Origin: Channallabes apus
Lineage: Eukaryota; Chordata; Actinopteri; Siluriformes; Clariidae
Length of the DNA: 64,000 bases
Assembly: GCA_030522415.1 (NCBI GenBank)
Contig: CM060131.1
Span: 1,002,501 to 1,066,500 of the forward strand
Direction of reading: 5' to 3'
In this document: in pieces, positions 10,380 to 20,610 of the stretch
Numbering within the stretch: the first letter of the stretch is position 1
How the letters are laid out: every line of letters starts with the position of its first letter
Translations under genes and position numbers: made by a program
The notes under the pieces: generated by a model
Told to the model about the DNA's origin: nothing
The model's database searches: none
The model's input: the letters and a program-made list of their open reading frames with translations, nothing else

Positions 10380-11400
10380 TTAATACTTTGTCGAACCATC
10401 TTTTGCTGCAATTGCAGCTGCCAGTCTTTTACGGTATGTCTCTACCAGCTTTGCACATCTAGAGACTGAAATCCTCGCCCATTCTTCTTTGCAAAACAGC
10501 TCCAGCTCAGTCAGATTAGATGGACAGCGTTTGTGAACAGCAGTTTTCAGATCTTGCCACAGATTCTCGATTGGATTTAATTCTGGACTTTGACTGGGCC
10601 ATTCTAACACATGGATATGTTTTGTTTTAAACCATTCCATTGTTGCCCTGGCTTTATGATTAGGGTCGTTGTCCTGCTGGAAGGTGAACCTCCGCCCCAG
10701 TCTCAAGTCTTTTGCAGACTCTAAGAGGTTTTCTTCCAAGATTGCCCTGTATTTGGCTCCATCCATCTTCCCATCAACTCTAACCAGCTTCCCTGTCCCT
10801 GCTGAAGAGAAGCACCGCCAGAGCATGATGCTGCCACCACCATATTTGTCAGTGGGGATGGTGTGTTCAGAGTGATGTGCAGTGTTAGTTTTCCGCCACA
10901 CACAGCGTTTTGCATTTTGGCCAAAAAGTTCCATTTTGGTCTCATCTGACCAGAGCACCTTCTTCCACATGTTTGCTGTGTCCCCCACATGGCTTGTGGC
11001 AAACTGCAAACGGGACTTCTTATGGTTTTCTGTTAACAATGGCTTTCTTCTTGCCACTCTTCCATAAAGGCCAACTTTGTGCAGTGCACGACTAATAGTT
11101 GTCCTATGGACAGATTCCCCCACCTGAGCTGTAGATCTCTGCAGCTCGTCCAGAGTCACCATGGGCCTCTTGGCTGCATTTCTGATCAGCGCTCTCCTTG
11201 TTCGGCCTGTGAGTTTAGGTGGACGGCCTTGTCTTGGTAGGTTTACAGTTGTGCCATACTCCTTCCATTTCTGAATGATCGCTTGAACAGTGGCTCCGTG
11301 GGATGTTCAAGGTTTTGGAAATCTTTTTGTAGCCTAAGCCTGCTTTAAATTTCTCAATAACTTTATCCCTGACCTGTCTGATGTGTTCTTTGGACTTCAT
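10380..11400 (-). pseudogene. Tc1-like transposase, one frameshift
   Basis: The cut-and-paste transposase of the enclosing element. The start ATG at 11398-11400 gives MKSKEHIRQVRDKVIEKF with the first helix-turn-helix. Near 11297 one extra base shifts the frame. After the shift the second DNA-binding half and catalytic domain read through to TAA. Catalytic residues are all present: Asp in WSDETKMELF, Asp in QQDNDPNHKA, Glu in PELNPIENLW (DD34E type). Joined across the shift the length would be near the usual 340 residues. Only that indel separates it from an open gene. Confidence 0.9.
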
Positions 11401-11561
11401 GGTGTTGTTGCTCCCAATATTCTCTTAGACAACCTCTGAGGCCATCACAGAGCAGCTGTATTTGTACTGACATTAGATTACACACAGGTGCACTCTATTT
11501 AGTCATTAGCACTCATCAGGCAATGTCTATGGGCAACTGACTGCACTCAGACCAAAGGGGT

Positions 11562-11587
11562 CTGAATAATTACGCACACCCCACTTT
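11562..11587 (+). repeat. Internal 26-bp direct repeat of Tc1-like element, right copy
   Basis: Exact match to 10348-10373 in the same orientation, lying just inside the right terminal repeat. Confidence 0.9.
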
Positions 11588-11766
11588 GCAGTTATTTATT
11601 TGTTAATTACGTTTGGAATCACATATGATTTTTGTTCCACTTCTCGCGTGTACACCACTTTGTATTGGTCTTTCACGTGGAATTGCAATAAAATTGATTC
11701 ATGTTTGTGGCTGTAATGTGACAAAATGTGGAAAAGTTGGGCCGAATACTTTTGCAAGCCACTGTA

Positions 11767-12997
11767 ATGTACTTGGATGCACATGCAGACAACCAGTTAG
11801 TGAAGTAAATTGCAAAACAACAGCAGAGATTCATTTAACACTTAATTTGGTGGTATTTTTGGTGTAAATTTTGTTTTAATTTTTTTGTTAGATTTTTTTA
11901 ATATATATAAATGATCTGCAAATTTTGAAACTCTAGGCAAGGAGCTTCACAAATATATACTGTGCCTTTTGCAACTTGAAACCGAACACTGATGTGAAGA
12001 TTTATTTCAGTCATAATATATGTTTCAAGATACCATGCTCAATTTTCTGTTTCTCTCTCCCCAGCCTCAGGAATCCTGTTTTTGTGTAAGGAATCTGAAT
12101 GTACTGGTGTAAAAAAAAAAAAAAAAAAAAATCTATAGGAGTCCTGGGGAAACCTGGTGTTACCTGAACCAGGTGTCAATGTCATACATATTATAAATAC
12201 ATCACTCAAATAATATACAGATAGACAGAGACAATTGTGTAAGACTATCACCCAAATGAGGATGGGTTCCCTGTTGAGTCTGGTTCCTCGTAAGATCTGG
12301 GCAAATGTTTATTCTTAATTTTTGTCTTGGTTGTGTATTTTAAAGTCTAAAGAAACAAGAATTTATTGATCTACTCTACAATACATGAAACTCTACGAGT
12401 GAGAGACTTACACACCACAAACAGTTTGGAGGGTGAAAGTGAATGGAGTTTTGAGGAAGTCCCCAAATTTCTAGTATTGGTTACTAGATCTAAAAGAGTC
12501 ACACGAGCAGAGTCTTGGGTTTAATCTTACTGTTGGATCACTCACTAATTTTCAGCAGGGTATGAAGCTTCGCTTGTTAACTTGCGTTACTTGTGTTGTT
12601 GAAATGGCATCTTTCAGGGAAGCCCTTCAGTGATTTGTTGGTTACTTTCAGATGTCAGTGCTCTGGAACAACAACTGAGGGTTTCTTTGCAGCAAGACTT
12701 CAGGGTTCTAGCATGAAATTTCGTTGAAAGTTCTTGGTCACTTGGAAGACACGATGGTAGTGCAGTGGCAAAAAGATGATTTCGAAGAGTGCCCGCAAGA
12801 AAAAGTGAGTGAGCAAACAACGGTACTGTTCGGACCTTGGGGTTTAGCAAATATGCATGAAAGTTTCTTGTGTGAAAGTGTCTTATATGCTATGTGCAAA
12901 AAAACTAAGTCCATAAGTGTCCATGAATGAGTGAGAATGAGTGCAAAAAGACAAACGTCCATAAGTGTGTAATGTGCGAAAACATACATTCTTCATT
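11767..12997. other. Intergenic, no gene seen
   Basis: A poly-A run at about 12111-12130 and a few short ORFs without recognisable sense. Nothing assigned. Confidence 0.5.
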
Positions 12998-13100
12998 TAT
13001 TAAATTATTTATTTTCCCAAGTGAAAATAAATTTAGTCAGCAGCATTTAGTCAAAAATGTTGCTGTGGTGAACACAATTAGTTAAAAGGCCAGTTATAAG
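12998..13100 (+). repeat. Duplicated segment, copy 2
   Basis: Pairs with 8091-8176. It has an extra 20 or so bases (AAAATAAATTTAGTCAGCAG) relative to the first copy, then AAAAATG, GCTGTGGTGAACAC and AATTAGTTAAAA. Confidence 0.6.
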
Positions 13101-13760
13101 TTTAGTCCTGTGTGATGTTCTGATTGAGAGAACAATCAGTTTGCATTCAATACCAAACATCTCTTGTATGAATGAGTATGCAAGATATGGGATGAGAAAC
13201 CCGGATCCATTAACGGATTCAACTCCTTCTGAATCTCTCATTGAACGGATCCAGGTCTCTTGAGTCTTTTGAGCCACTTGAATTGGTAGGGATTCTGGAT
13301 CCACACATTTATCAGATCCAGCAGTTTCACGCTGTGTTACGAATCAGACAGGACAGTTATAGTATTTTGAGTCTTTTTGTTTCTGACCATAAAAATATAA
13401 GTGACTGAGAATCAAGAATTATCAATGCCAAATGTTAATTTTAATGAAAAATGCAAATAGAAATAAGACCGCAAAGAGTACAAATCAATCATAATTTGGC
13501 TTGTAGGATAATATGTTAAATATGAAGATAAAAAAAAATTACCTTTCATTTTAAACAAATGTGCAATTTTTTTTTAAATAAAGGGTTAAAACGGATAGGC
13601 TATAGGTATGGTTTAATATAATAAATAAAAGGAAAGCTCAGGTGGTGAAGCCAGGACTCGAACTGGAGTTTTCATGTACATAATATGGTCACTGTATCGG
13701 TTGAGCTGAAGCATCACATTCTAGCCCGTTCCTTTTTGGTGAAGTTGTATTGTAGAGTTG
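13101..13760 (-). other. Intergenic; minus-strand tRNA-like box B near 13650
   Basis: On the minus strand, AGCTCAACCGATACAGT and GTTCGAGTCCTGG near 13630-13730 resemble tRNA D- and T-arms, but the acceptor stem does not pair, so this is at most a SINE head or tRNA pseudogene. The rest is unassigned. Confidence 0.3.
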
Positions 13761-13761
13761 G

Positions 13762-13930
13762 AAACAAAGCCGATGCGACAAATGCCAGAGTCATTTTTTA
13801 TCCAAGTTAGTCATAATACATCTACATCACACCAACATATAAATATTTGTTATATGTTGGTGTGATGTAGATGTATTATGACTAACTTGGATAAAAAATT
13901 ACTCTGGCATTTGTTGCATCGGCTTTGTTT
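13762..13930. repeat. 81-bp near-perfect hairpin
   Basis: Arms 13762-13842 and 13850-13930 match at 79 of 81 positions, separated by a 7-base loop. No terminal target duplication or coding sense was found. Confidence 0.85.
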
Positions 13931-14814
13931 GGGGTTAATAAAATCAGATTATAGAGCAGAGTGTCCAATCACACACACTCGGGAAAGTGAAATAGCTGCG
14001 GTTTGTTATGTCGTGGTGATAAAGATTCTGCCTATTTTTGCCATGGTCACTCCACTAGGGGTGCTCAACGCATCCTCATAATCTGCCGAATCCTTGGACT
14101 CATGAACACACACTGAATGTCCCAGATCTGGCTGTTTTACTACCCACGGTTCAGATTAATCAGATGAATCAGCACATGCTATTTTGAGTCTCTCATGTTT
14201 CTTACCATGCAGGAAGTTACTATGGAAGTGACAACTCAGTTAGCTACTTGTTTCTACCATTACTAGCTAACAAATACTTAGAACAACTGAATGGTGTAAT
14301 TATTAGTTTGTATTGCAGGGACTAGCAGGCCACCTGAAAGAGAACTGTGAATCTGTTACCTTCCAGTAAAATGCGTGATGCTGATCACGTTATCTCTCTC
14401 GGTGGGGTAGAGCTGCTGGAAATGTGACTTGGTCAAAAGAGGAAACCCAAATGGCTTTCACCAACCCGACCTAAAAAGTTGCAAATCAGCAAGCTGTTGA
14501 ACAAGGAAGAGACAGTTCACGACATCAGCAAACAAGGAAAGGTTCACGTCTCCATCTCAGATATGGTATATGTGCAAAGCAACTTCCTTGCAAAAGAGAG
14601 AAGCATTTCCCATCCCCACTCAAATGGTGTAAGTCTGCAAGCAGCCCCCTTGAATGAGGAAGAAACCAGTTTCACAACCCCCTGGCAGTTGCTGACCCCC
14701 GGAATGCGTTTCCTCCTTCACCTCTTGGCCACAGAACAAAGAACATACAATCTTCATAATGCTAAATCATTATGCCAAGTATGCCAGTAGGGTAAATACA
14801 TATAATTTTATATG
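13931..14814. other. Intergenic, no gene seen
   Basis: The open stretch 14479-14790 (+) gives a 103-residue translation without any family signature; I do not regard it as a gene. Confidence 0.45.
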
Positions 14815-15124
14815 ATGTCTTAATGTTGTGTTTAATATGTTTATCCTAAACTTAGGAAGGGCATAACCCCTTTCTATAGATAAAGGTATGAATGAGTATG
14901 CAAGGTATGGGATGTTTGGTATTAAATGAAAGCTTGTTGTAATTAAAGAGCATTGATGTGTATGAAATGTTTGTCATATGAACCAGACTCTAATTACAAG
15001 CTAATTACAACAAGCTTTCATTTAATGCCAAACATCCCATATCTTGCATTCATATTCATATCTTTATCTATAGAAAGCCCTTCCTAAGTTTAGGATAAAC
15101 ACGTGAAATACAACATAAAGACAT
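14815..15124. repeat. Long inverted repeat, arms about 125 bp
   Basis: Left arm 14815-14944 and right arm 15003-15124 are about 85-90% complementary with a 58-base centre. Part of the arm motif (GAATGAGTATGCAAG and ATGGGATG) also appears at about 13170-13195, so this motif is repeated locally. Confidence 0.75.
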
Positions 15125-15147
15125 CAAACATCCTAAGTGAGCACATA

Positions 15148-15470
15148 CAGTGGTGTTCAAAATAATAGCAGTGTGTTGAAAAAAGTGAGTAAAACTCCAT
15201 ATCCATATAATAACTTTTAATTAAAATCACATAAATGCATTGGACACCCTGCACATTCCATTCTGATTTACCACATGAAGAAAAATGTGCTAAATGTATT
15301 ATTTAAAGAAAAACAAATATTGGCCTGTTCAAAAAAATAGCAGTGTGGAGTTCAATTAGAGGTAAATTATTCTGTGAAAAACAGGTGTCGAACAAGTTCC
15401 CCTTATTTAAGGATAAATGTAGAAAATGTTATCCTGTGCATTTCTCTCTGAAAATCAGAGTAAAATGTGC
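15148..15470. mobile_element. Terminal fragment of a mariner-like DNA element
   Basis: After a TA comes CAGTGGTGTTCAAAATAATA, and the subterminal motif CAAAAAAATAGCAGTGTG recurs near 15330. From memory this is a widespread fish DNA transposon terminus. No transposase follows, and the far boundary is approximate. Confidence 0.5.
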
Positions 15471-16252
15471 TGTCCAGACATTGTTCAGAAGAACAGAGTA
15501 CTTTGTATGTTTTCTAATCAACTTTTGAATCAAAGTACAGAAAAAGATAGACTGCTCTACTAAAATGATCCCAAATCATTTTTAAAAAACCAGAAAAACG
15601 TGGGAGAAAACAGAAAACTACCATTCGAATGGATCGAAGAATAACAAAACAGAACGCTTCCGGAACGAAATATACTCGCAATCTAAAGTGCCACTGTATT
15701 TTAATGTCTCTGTTCGAAGTCACTAAGATCCACAATCATCTTGGATCTTACAATATACATTTATTTTCAAAAATAGAATGTAAATATGTTGCACACGAAA
15801 GGTGTTAAACACAAAACAGTTTCATGCATAGTCAGGTTTCAAATTCAATATTTGCAGCACCTCAGCTAAGTTTGAACAGCTACACTTAAGAAGGTAAGAA
15901 CAAAAGGAGCACAGGGCATCTCTTGTGGCAGTGGCGCTGAGCTGATGGTGCACCTCACCAGCAGAACCTCTTACGGTGGAAGTAGACTGCAAGAGTGTCT
16001 CATGGAGCTCTTGTAAGTAATGTTGTCTTCTTCATGTGAACATTTGGTAGCCATACCTGGTCTCTCCAGGTCACAAGGACGTGCTGCCACTACACAACAA
16101 ATCTCTTTTGAACCCAGACGCTCCTGGGGGAGAACAGAAAATGCATGATTAGATGCTTATTCTATGTAGATATGCTATTCGTTGGACTTTATTATGGTAT
16201 GGATTTATTTGTAACAGTTCTTGCATTTCACTGTACTTATCTGTATTTCTTG
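15471..16252. other. Intergenic, no gene seen
   Basis: Nothing recognised; GTAAGTAATG near 16011 is an isolated donor-like site. Confidence 0.5.
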
Positions 16253-16261
16253 TATTTACCA

Positions 16262-17383
16262 TCCATCCATCCATCCATCCATCCATCTTCTTCCGCTTAT
16301 CCGAGGTCGGGTCGCGGGGGCAGCAGCTTCAGCAGGGATGCCCAGACTTCCCTCTCCCTGGCCACTTCTTCCAGCTCTTCCGGGGGGATCCCAAGGCGTT
16401 CCCAGGCCAGCCGAGAGACATAGTCCCTCCAGCGTGTCCTGGGTCTTCCCCGGGGTCTCTTTCCGGTGGGGCGTGTCCGGAACACCTCACAAGGGAGGCG
16501 TCCAGGGGGCATCCTAAATAGATGCCCAAGCCACCTCATCTGGCTCCTCTCGATGCGGAGGAGCAGCGGCTCTACTCTGAGCCCCTCCCGGATGACTGAG
16601 CTTCTCACCCTATCTCTAAGGGAGAGCCCAGACACCCTGCGGAGGAAACCCATTTCGGCCGCTTGTATTCGCGATCTTGTTCTTTCGGTCACTACCCACA
16701 GCTCATGACCATAGGTGAGGGTAGGAACGTAGATCGACCGGTAAATTGAGAGCTTTGCCTTTTGACTCAGCTCCTTCTTCACCACGACGGACCGATACAG
16801 AGCCCGCATCACTGCAGACGCTGACCCGATCCGCCTGTCAATCTCCCGCTCCATTTTACCCTCACTCGTGAACAAGATCCCGAGATACTTAAACTCCTCC
16901 ACTTGGGGCAGGATCTCACTCCCAACCCTGAGAGGGCACTCCACCCTTTTCCGGCTGAGGACCATGGCCTCAGATTTGGAGGTGCTGATTCTCATCCCAG
17001 CCGCTTCACACTCGGCTGCGAACCTATCCAGTGAGAGCTGTAGGTCACAGGGTGATGAGGCCAACAGAACAACGTCATCTGCAAAAAGCAGTGACCCAAT
17101 CCTGAGCCCACCAAACTGTACCCCCTCAACGCCCTGGCTGCGCCTAGAAATCCTGTCCATAAAAATTATGAACAGGATCGGTGACAAAGGGCAGCCCTGT
17201 CGGAGTCCTACTCTCACCGGAAACAGGTCAGACTTACTACCGGCAATGCGGACCAAGCTCCGACACCGGTTGTACAGGGACCGGACAGCCCTTAACAGGG
17301 AATCCGATATCCCATACTCCCGGAGTACCCCCCACAGGACTCCCCGAGGGACACGGTCGAATGCCTTCTCCAAGTCCACAAAA
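16262..17383 (-). mobile_element. Rex3-type (RTE clade) LINE, 5' truncated
   Basis: Minus-strand insertion with an open C-terminal part of the reverse transcriptase and a 3' tail made only of GATG units (seen as CATC repeats at 16262-16286). That tail is the published hallmark of Rex3. CGGTGACAAAGGGCAGCCCT at about 17178 also matches my memory of a Rex3 PCR primer. An 8-base direct repeat ATTTACCA flanks it (16254-16261 and 17384-17391), the likely target duplication. The 5' part, including the endonuclease, was never copied. Confidence 0.85.
16297..17379 (-). CDS. Rex3-type reverse transcriptase, C-terminal 360 residues, open
   Basis: The reverse transcriptase of a non-LTR retrotransposon, which copies element RNA at the nicked target. 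The visible part starts in block A (DLEKAFDRVPRG), continues with RQGCPLSPILF and the catalytic LLFADDVVLLAS, and ends with the C-terminal region before a stop next to the GATG tail. There is no stop or frameshift in 361 codons. There is no real start codon because the copy is 5' truncated; the frame simply enters from the flank. Plus-strand ORFs over 16145-17428 are shadows of this frame. Confidence 0.88.
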   Translation of the reverse strand: MDLEKAFDRVPRGVLWGVLREYGISDSLLRAVRSLYNRCRSLVRIAGSKSDLFPVRVGLRQGCPLSPILFIIFMDRISRRSQGVEGVQFGGLRIGSLLFADDVVLLASSPCDLQLSLDRFAAECEAAGMRISTSKSEAMVLSRKRVECPLRVGSEILPQVEEFKYLGILFTSEGKMEREIDRRIGSASAVMRALYRSVVVKKELSQKAKLSIYRSIYVPTLTYGHELWVVTERTRSRIQAAEMGFLRRVSGLSLRDRVRSSVIREGLRVEPLLLRIERSQMRWLGHLFRMPPGRLPCEVFRTRPTGKRPRGRPRTRWRDYVSRLAWERLGIPPEELEEVAREREVWASLLKLLPPRPDLG

Positions 17384-17485
17384 ATTTACCAATTGCATTT
17401 ATTTATGATTAATTCACAGTGGATGTAAATGCTAATATTTTATTGCAGTAAAAAAAAGTTTTAAAAAAATTATATATACATTTAT

Positions 17486-17600
17486 CAGGGCTTGACATGA
17501 ACTTTTTTGCTCACTGGCCGATGTGGCTAGTGGATTTCCGGAGTCACTCGCCATTCAGCCTTTTTACTCGCCACAAATTTGTTACCAGAAAATAGAATTT
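17486..17600 (+). mobile_element. hAT terminal fragment
   Basis: Begins CAGGGCTTGACATGAACTTT and continues with CTCACTGGCC and TGGCTAGTGG, which I recall as the end of a fish hAT family. The other end is not present nearby; related words (CTAGCCACTCTGGCGGGTAG) occur at about 37322-37341. Confidence 0.45.
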
Positions 17601-18156
17601 TTTCTTCACCATGATACGTTAATGTTTGTTATATCTAGATTTACTTATAAATGACAGCATACACTGTATCACTATAGTAGTAGTCAAGTATTCAGTACTG
17701 TTAAGATCCCAATATAAAAACATGTAAACATGAACAGTATATTCTGCTTATTGAACTTAAATTCAAGCCTCTTACCACATGACATTGAAAAATAACAGAT
17801 TCAGTACAACTGAATTAAAAATAAAATAAAATTCTGATATTAAAAATACAGCAACTCAGAACATTTATCATTTTAGTGTGTTATTATGTGTACTATGATC
17901 AGGTATTATTATTCATTATGTATTATTATATCAGAATTCTGAGTTAGGACAATGGACTCTGGTCTATCTTGTAGTGTTGACTCTTTATAGTGGGAGGTAA
18001 TTCAATCAACTGATGAATTTTCTATCATTCAACATGAAATCTAAATAGATTTTAATAGTGATTACTTTTTTAATATATAATCAGTAAATAACCTATGCGA
18101 AGGGGCAAAACATTCTCATCCTGTTGAGAAGCGATAGCCCTTTAAGGAAATGATAC
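17601..18156. other. Intergenic, no gene seen
   Basis: AT-rich, nothing recognised. Confidence 0.5.
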
Positions 18157-18164
18157 ACACACAC

Positions 18165-18488
18165 TAGTGATGCGCGGGTCATCTGGTAACTCGCGGGTCG
18201 GGTAAAGAAATTGTCACTTTATTTGCGGGGCAGGTCATTAAAAACAACATTAAATAAAAAAAATCCATGTATGTTGCGTGCAATTCCTCTGCCAGTCACA
18301 ACAAAAACAAAGAAATAAACGTGAAGATGGAAGACGAGCTGCGGGAGAAATTGTGGTCAGGAATTTACGTAATTTAATGGTCGTGGTGCGGGTTGTAAAA
18401 AAATAGATACAGTGGTGCGGGGCGGGCCAAATAATTTCATAAAAGCGGGACCCGCGGGTTGGAAAAATACCCGACCTGCGCATCACTA
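18165..18488. mobile_element. Non-autonomous hAT element (MITE, 324 bp)
   Basis: Ends are TAGTGATGCGCGGGTC and its near-reverse complement GACCTGCGCATCACTA. Eight bases ACACACAC flank both sides (18157-18164, 18489-18496), as expected of hAT, although the flank is low-complexity. There is no transposase. The GC-rich repeats CGCGGGTC and GACCCGCGGG inside both ends are subterminal repeats. Confidence 0.75.
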
Positions 18489-18613
18489 ACACACACCAAA
18501 GAGGAAGTAAGTGTGTGTGCGCGCGCAATGCATGTGTGAACATGTGTAGAGAGAGGTATTAAATGTCCTCATTATATTCATGCGCCTTTTATGCGCGTAA
18601 TATTACGTTGCAA

Positions 18614-18800
18614 TGCGCAGAGGTGGAAAGTAACGAATTACATTTACTCGCGTTACTGTAATTGAGTAGTTTTTTTGTGTATTTCTACTTTTTAAAGTAG
18701 TTTTTAAAATCTGTAATTTTACTTTTACTTAAGTACGTTTTGTTTGAAGTATTGTAATTCGCTACATTTTAAATCATATTCGCTACTGAGTAAAAAATAA
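18614..18800 (+). repeat. Dispersed DNA-element fragment
   Basis: Starts AGAGGTGGAAAGTAACGAAT and repeats the words TACTTTTAAAGTAG and TTTTACTTAAGTA. I recall this wording as a common fish repeat; boundaries were not fixed. Confidence 0.4.
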
Positions 18801-18849
18801 ATTAATGAAAATGCTAAAATAATACAAATATTATGCTTTTGCGCTGCGT

Positions 18850-19400
18850 GTGTGTATCATGTCCTGGTCGCGCGCCGCTCCAGGTTTTCTGACATCGGCA
18901 TCTTCCTGACCTTCCACACGGTCGCTTCCGCCTTGAGAGTGACGTCATCGACTAGCGCGACCATATATAAACCGGAGAGAGACGCGGGAAAGATGAAAGA
19001 GGTTGTGATTTTGGCGTTTTGATATTTGGTTGTGTATTCTGGTTTTGACTTTTTGCCTCCAATTGACTTTGATTATTGCTCTGTCCCTTTGGTTTGGTTG
19101 GTCTTTGTATATATTTGTAGATAATTTCATTGTTTTGGGTTTAGGGAGTCCGGGAAGGTACCTGTATTTTTGTTTGTGTAGTTTTTTTTTTTTGCAGGTA
19201 ATCTAGCTACTAAATATAAATACCATTTTGTTTATTATTTTGGCCTGGGTCCATCCTGAATCTGATCCTCCTCCTACTGTTGTTGTTGTTGTGGTGTGTG
19301 TGTATTTTTTTTGTATATACAAACCGCATTTTTTTCCATTTTACTGTGGAAATCAAAAGGGAATCTAGTAACACCTGGTTACTCACCTTATGGATGACCA
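18850..19400 (+). mobile_element. LTR-like block with TATA box
   Basis: TATATAAA at 18964-18971 follows a GC-rich stretch. Downstream are TTTTGACTTTTTGCC, GGGAGTCCGGGAAGGTACC and TTGGCCTGGGTCCATCCTGA, related to 7161-7433. Together these look like the promoter, R and U5 parts of a fish LTR retrotransposon. Borders and target duplication were not found. Confidence 0.4.
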
Positions 19401-20219
19401 CAAATTGCAGTCAGTGGGTAGAGTTGTACAGGCATGCCTCAGGGCCTCCTGTCCACACAGAAAATTAACAAATGTCGCGCAGTTATGGCACAAGGGATTG
19501 CTTATTCTTCTTTCTTCTTCTTGGTGGGAAAACAAACCAACTATGTGCCTACCACCATCTACTGTATCCAGCTGTGTACATACGAAAGTGTGGGGGCATG
19601 GACGATGTTACTAATGTGAAAGCAAACCAGTTTGGTTGGAGATGGGGGAGCAATCATGCTCGGGCATGGGAAAAAAACAATTATGCTTACTTAATAGAAA
19701 ATACAAAAAGATATATAGTTCATCACTATTCAGCCTAATACTGAGATATAATTTTTTTTATCCATATTACCCTCCCCTACAACATGGGTAACATAACATG
19801 ATGATAAAAATATAAATAATTAATAAAAGTTTTATGTATTTATTTATTTTACTATATTCTATATTATTTTACTATACTATATTTTACTATATTCCTTTCA
19901 TCAAAATAATGCAAGTTATCAGGCTTTTAACTTGTAAGATGTTCTTTACCCACAGAATACAGCTTGCCTTATTTATATCACAACACTGATTATGTATCCT
20001 GATTACATTTATGATTTAACATTGACCTTTTAATTCTGTAATGCAGTAAATGCTCTGGTGTGATGTGGCTTCAAACCTAAAACATACATAGCCATTTATG
20101 AATGCAAGTTGTCTATGAATACGATGACATTTTTAAGCATCCATGTTACAAAGAAACACAACATAAACATCTTTCCTTATATAAATAGTCATGTTTATTT
20201 GAAAAGGACACTTCCAGTC
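19401..20219. other. Intergenic, no gene seen
   Basis: AT-rich; a short tract of TATTTTACTATA repeats near 19855-19895. No gene recognised. Confidence 0.5.
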
Positions 20220-20221
20220 TA

Positions 20222-20460
20222 CAGTGCAGTCAGAAAGTATTCACAGCGCTTCACTTTTTTTTTCACATTTTGCTAGGTTACAGCCTTATTTCAAAATGGA
20301 CAAAATTCATTATTGTTATTATTATTATTATTATTAGGCAAATGCTACTACTATCTACTGTTCGCTAAAGCCAACATGACCACCTTTTGGCCTGTATGCA
20401 ACCAGTTGTTCCACTTTTGCTTCAATCCTTTTTCAGAACTGGATCCAAGTAGTTTTACTG
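20222..20460 (-). mobile_element. Tc1-like element, end fragment
   Basis: After TA comes CAGTGCAGTCAGAAAGTATT and then CACATTTTGCTAGGTTACAG, a Tc1-type terminal repeat, followed by a decayed piece of the transposase 3' region (GCCAACATGACCACC). The remainder is deleted. Confidence 0.6.
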
Positions 20461-20487
20461 GACTACATTAGATTTTATTTATTTTAT

Positions 20488-20610
20488 CATTATTTATCTT
20501 CTTTGTCGTTCGGCTGTTCCCTTTCAGGGGTCGCCACAGCGAATCATCTGCCTCCCCCTATCCTCTCACACCAACTAACTTCATGTCCTCTCTTACTGCA
20601 TCTATAAATG
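20488..20610 (-). mobile_element. RTE-like LINE 3' end fragment
   Basis: Contains GGGGTCGCCACAGCG and CTGCCTCCCCCTATCCTCTC, words I recall from the 3' end of fish RTE/Expander-type LINEs read on the minus strand. Possibly part of the same family as 22990-23960. Confidence 0.45.

Larger units (their letters stand above)
10163..11764 (-). mobile_element. Tc1-like transposon, nearly intact
   Basis: A 1602-bp element flanked by TA on both sides (10161-10162, 11765-11766). Terminal inverted repeats of about 180 bp start CAGTGGCTTGCAAAAGTATT, and their arms are highly similar throughout. Inside the ends, a 26-bp sequence is repeated in direct orientation (10348-10373 and 11562-11587). The single minus-strand transposase gene has one frameshift. 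High arm similarity and an otherwise open reading frame point to a fairly young insertion. Confidence 0.93.

Noticed and set aside
13640..13730. Possible minus-strand tRNA gene
   Set aside because: T-arm words are present but the acceptor stem does not pair and the D-arm is poor; at best a SINE or tRNA pseudogene.
14479..14790. 103-residue plus-strand ORF
   Set aside because: No family signature, no promoter or splice context, AT-rich surroundings; kept only as unassigned sequence.
16145..17428. Plus-strand ORFs of 75-186 residues over the Rex3 insertion
   Set aside because: They are antisense shadows of the long minus-strand reverse transcriptase frame.
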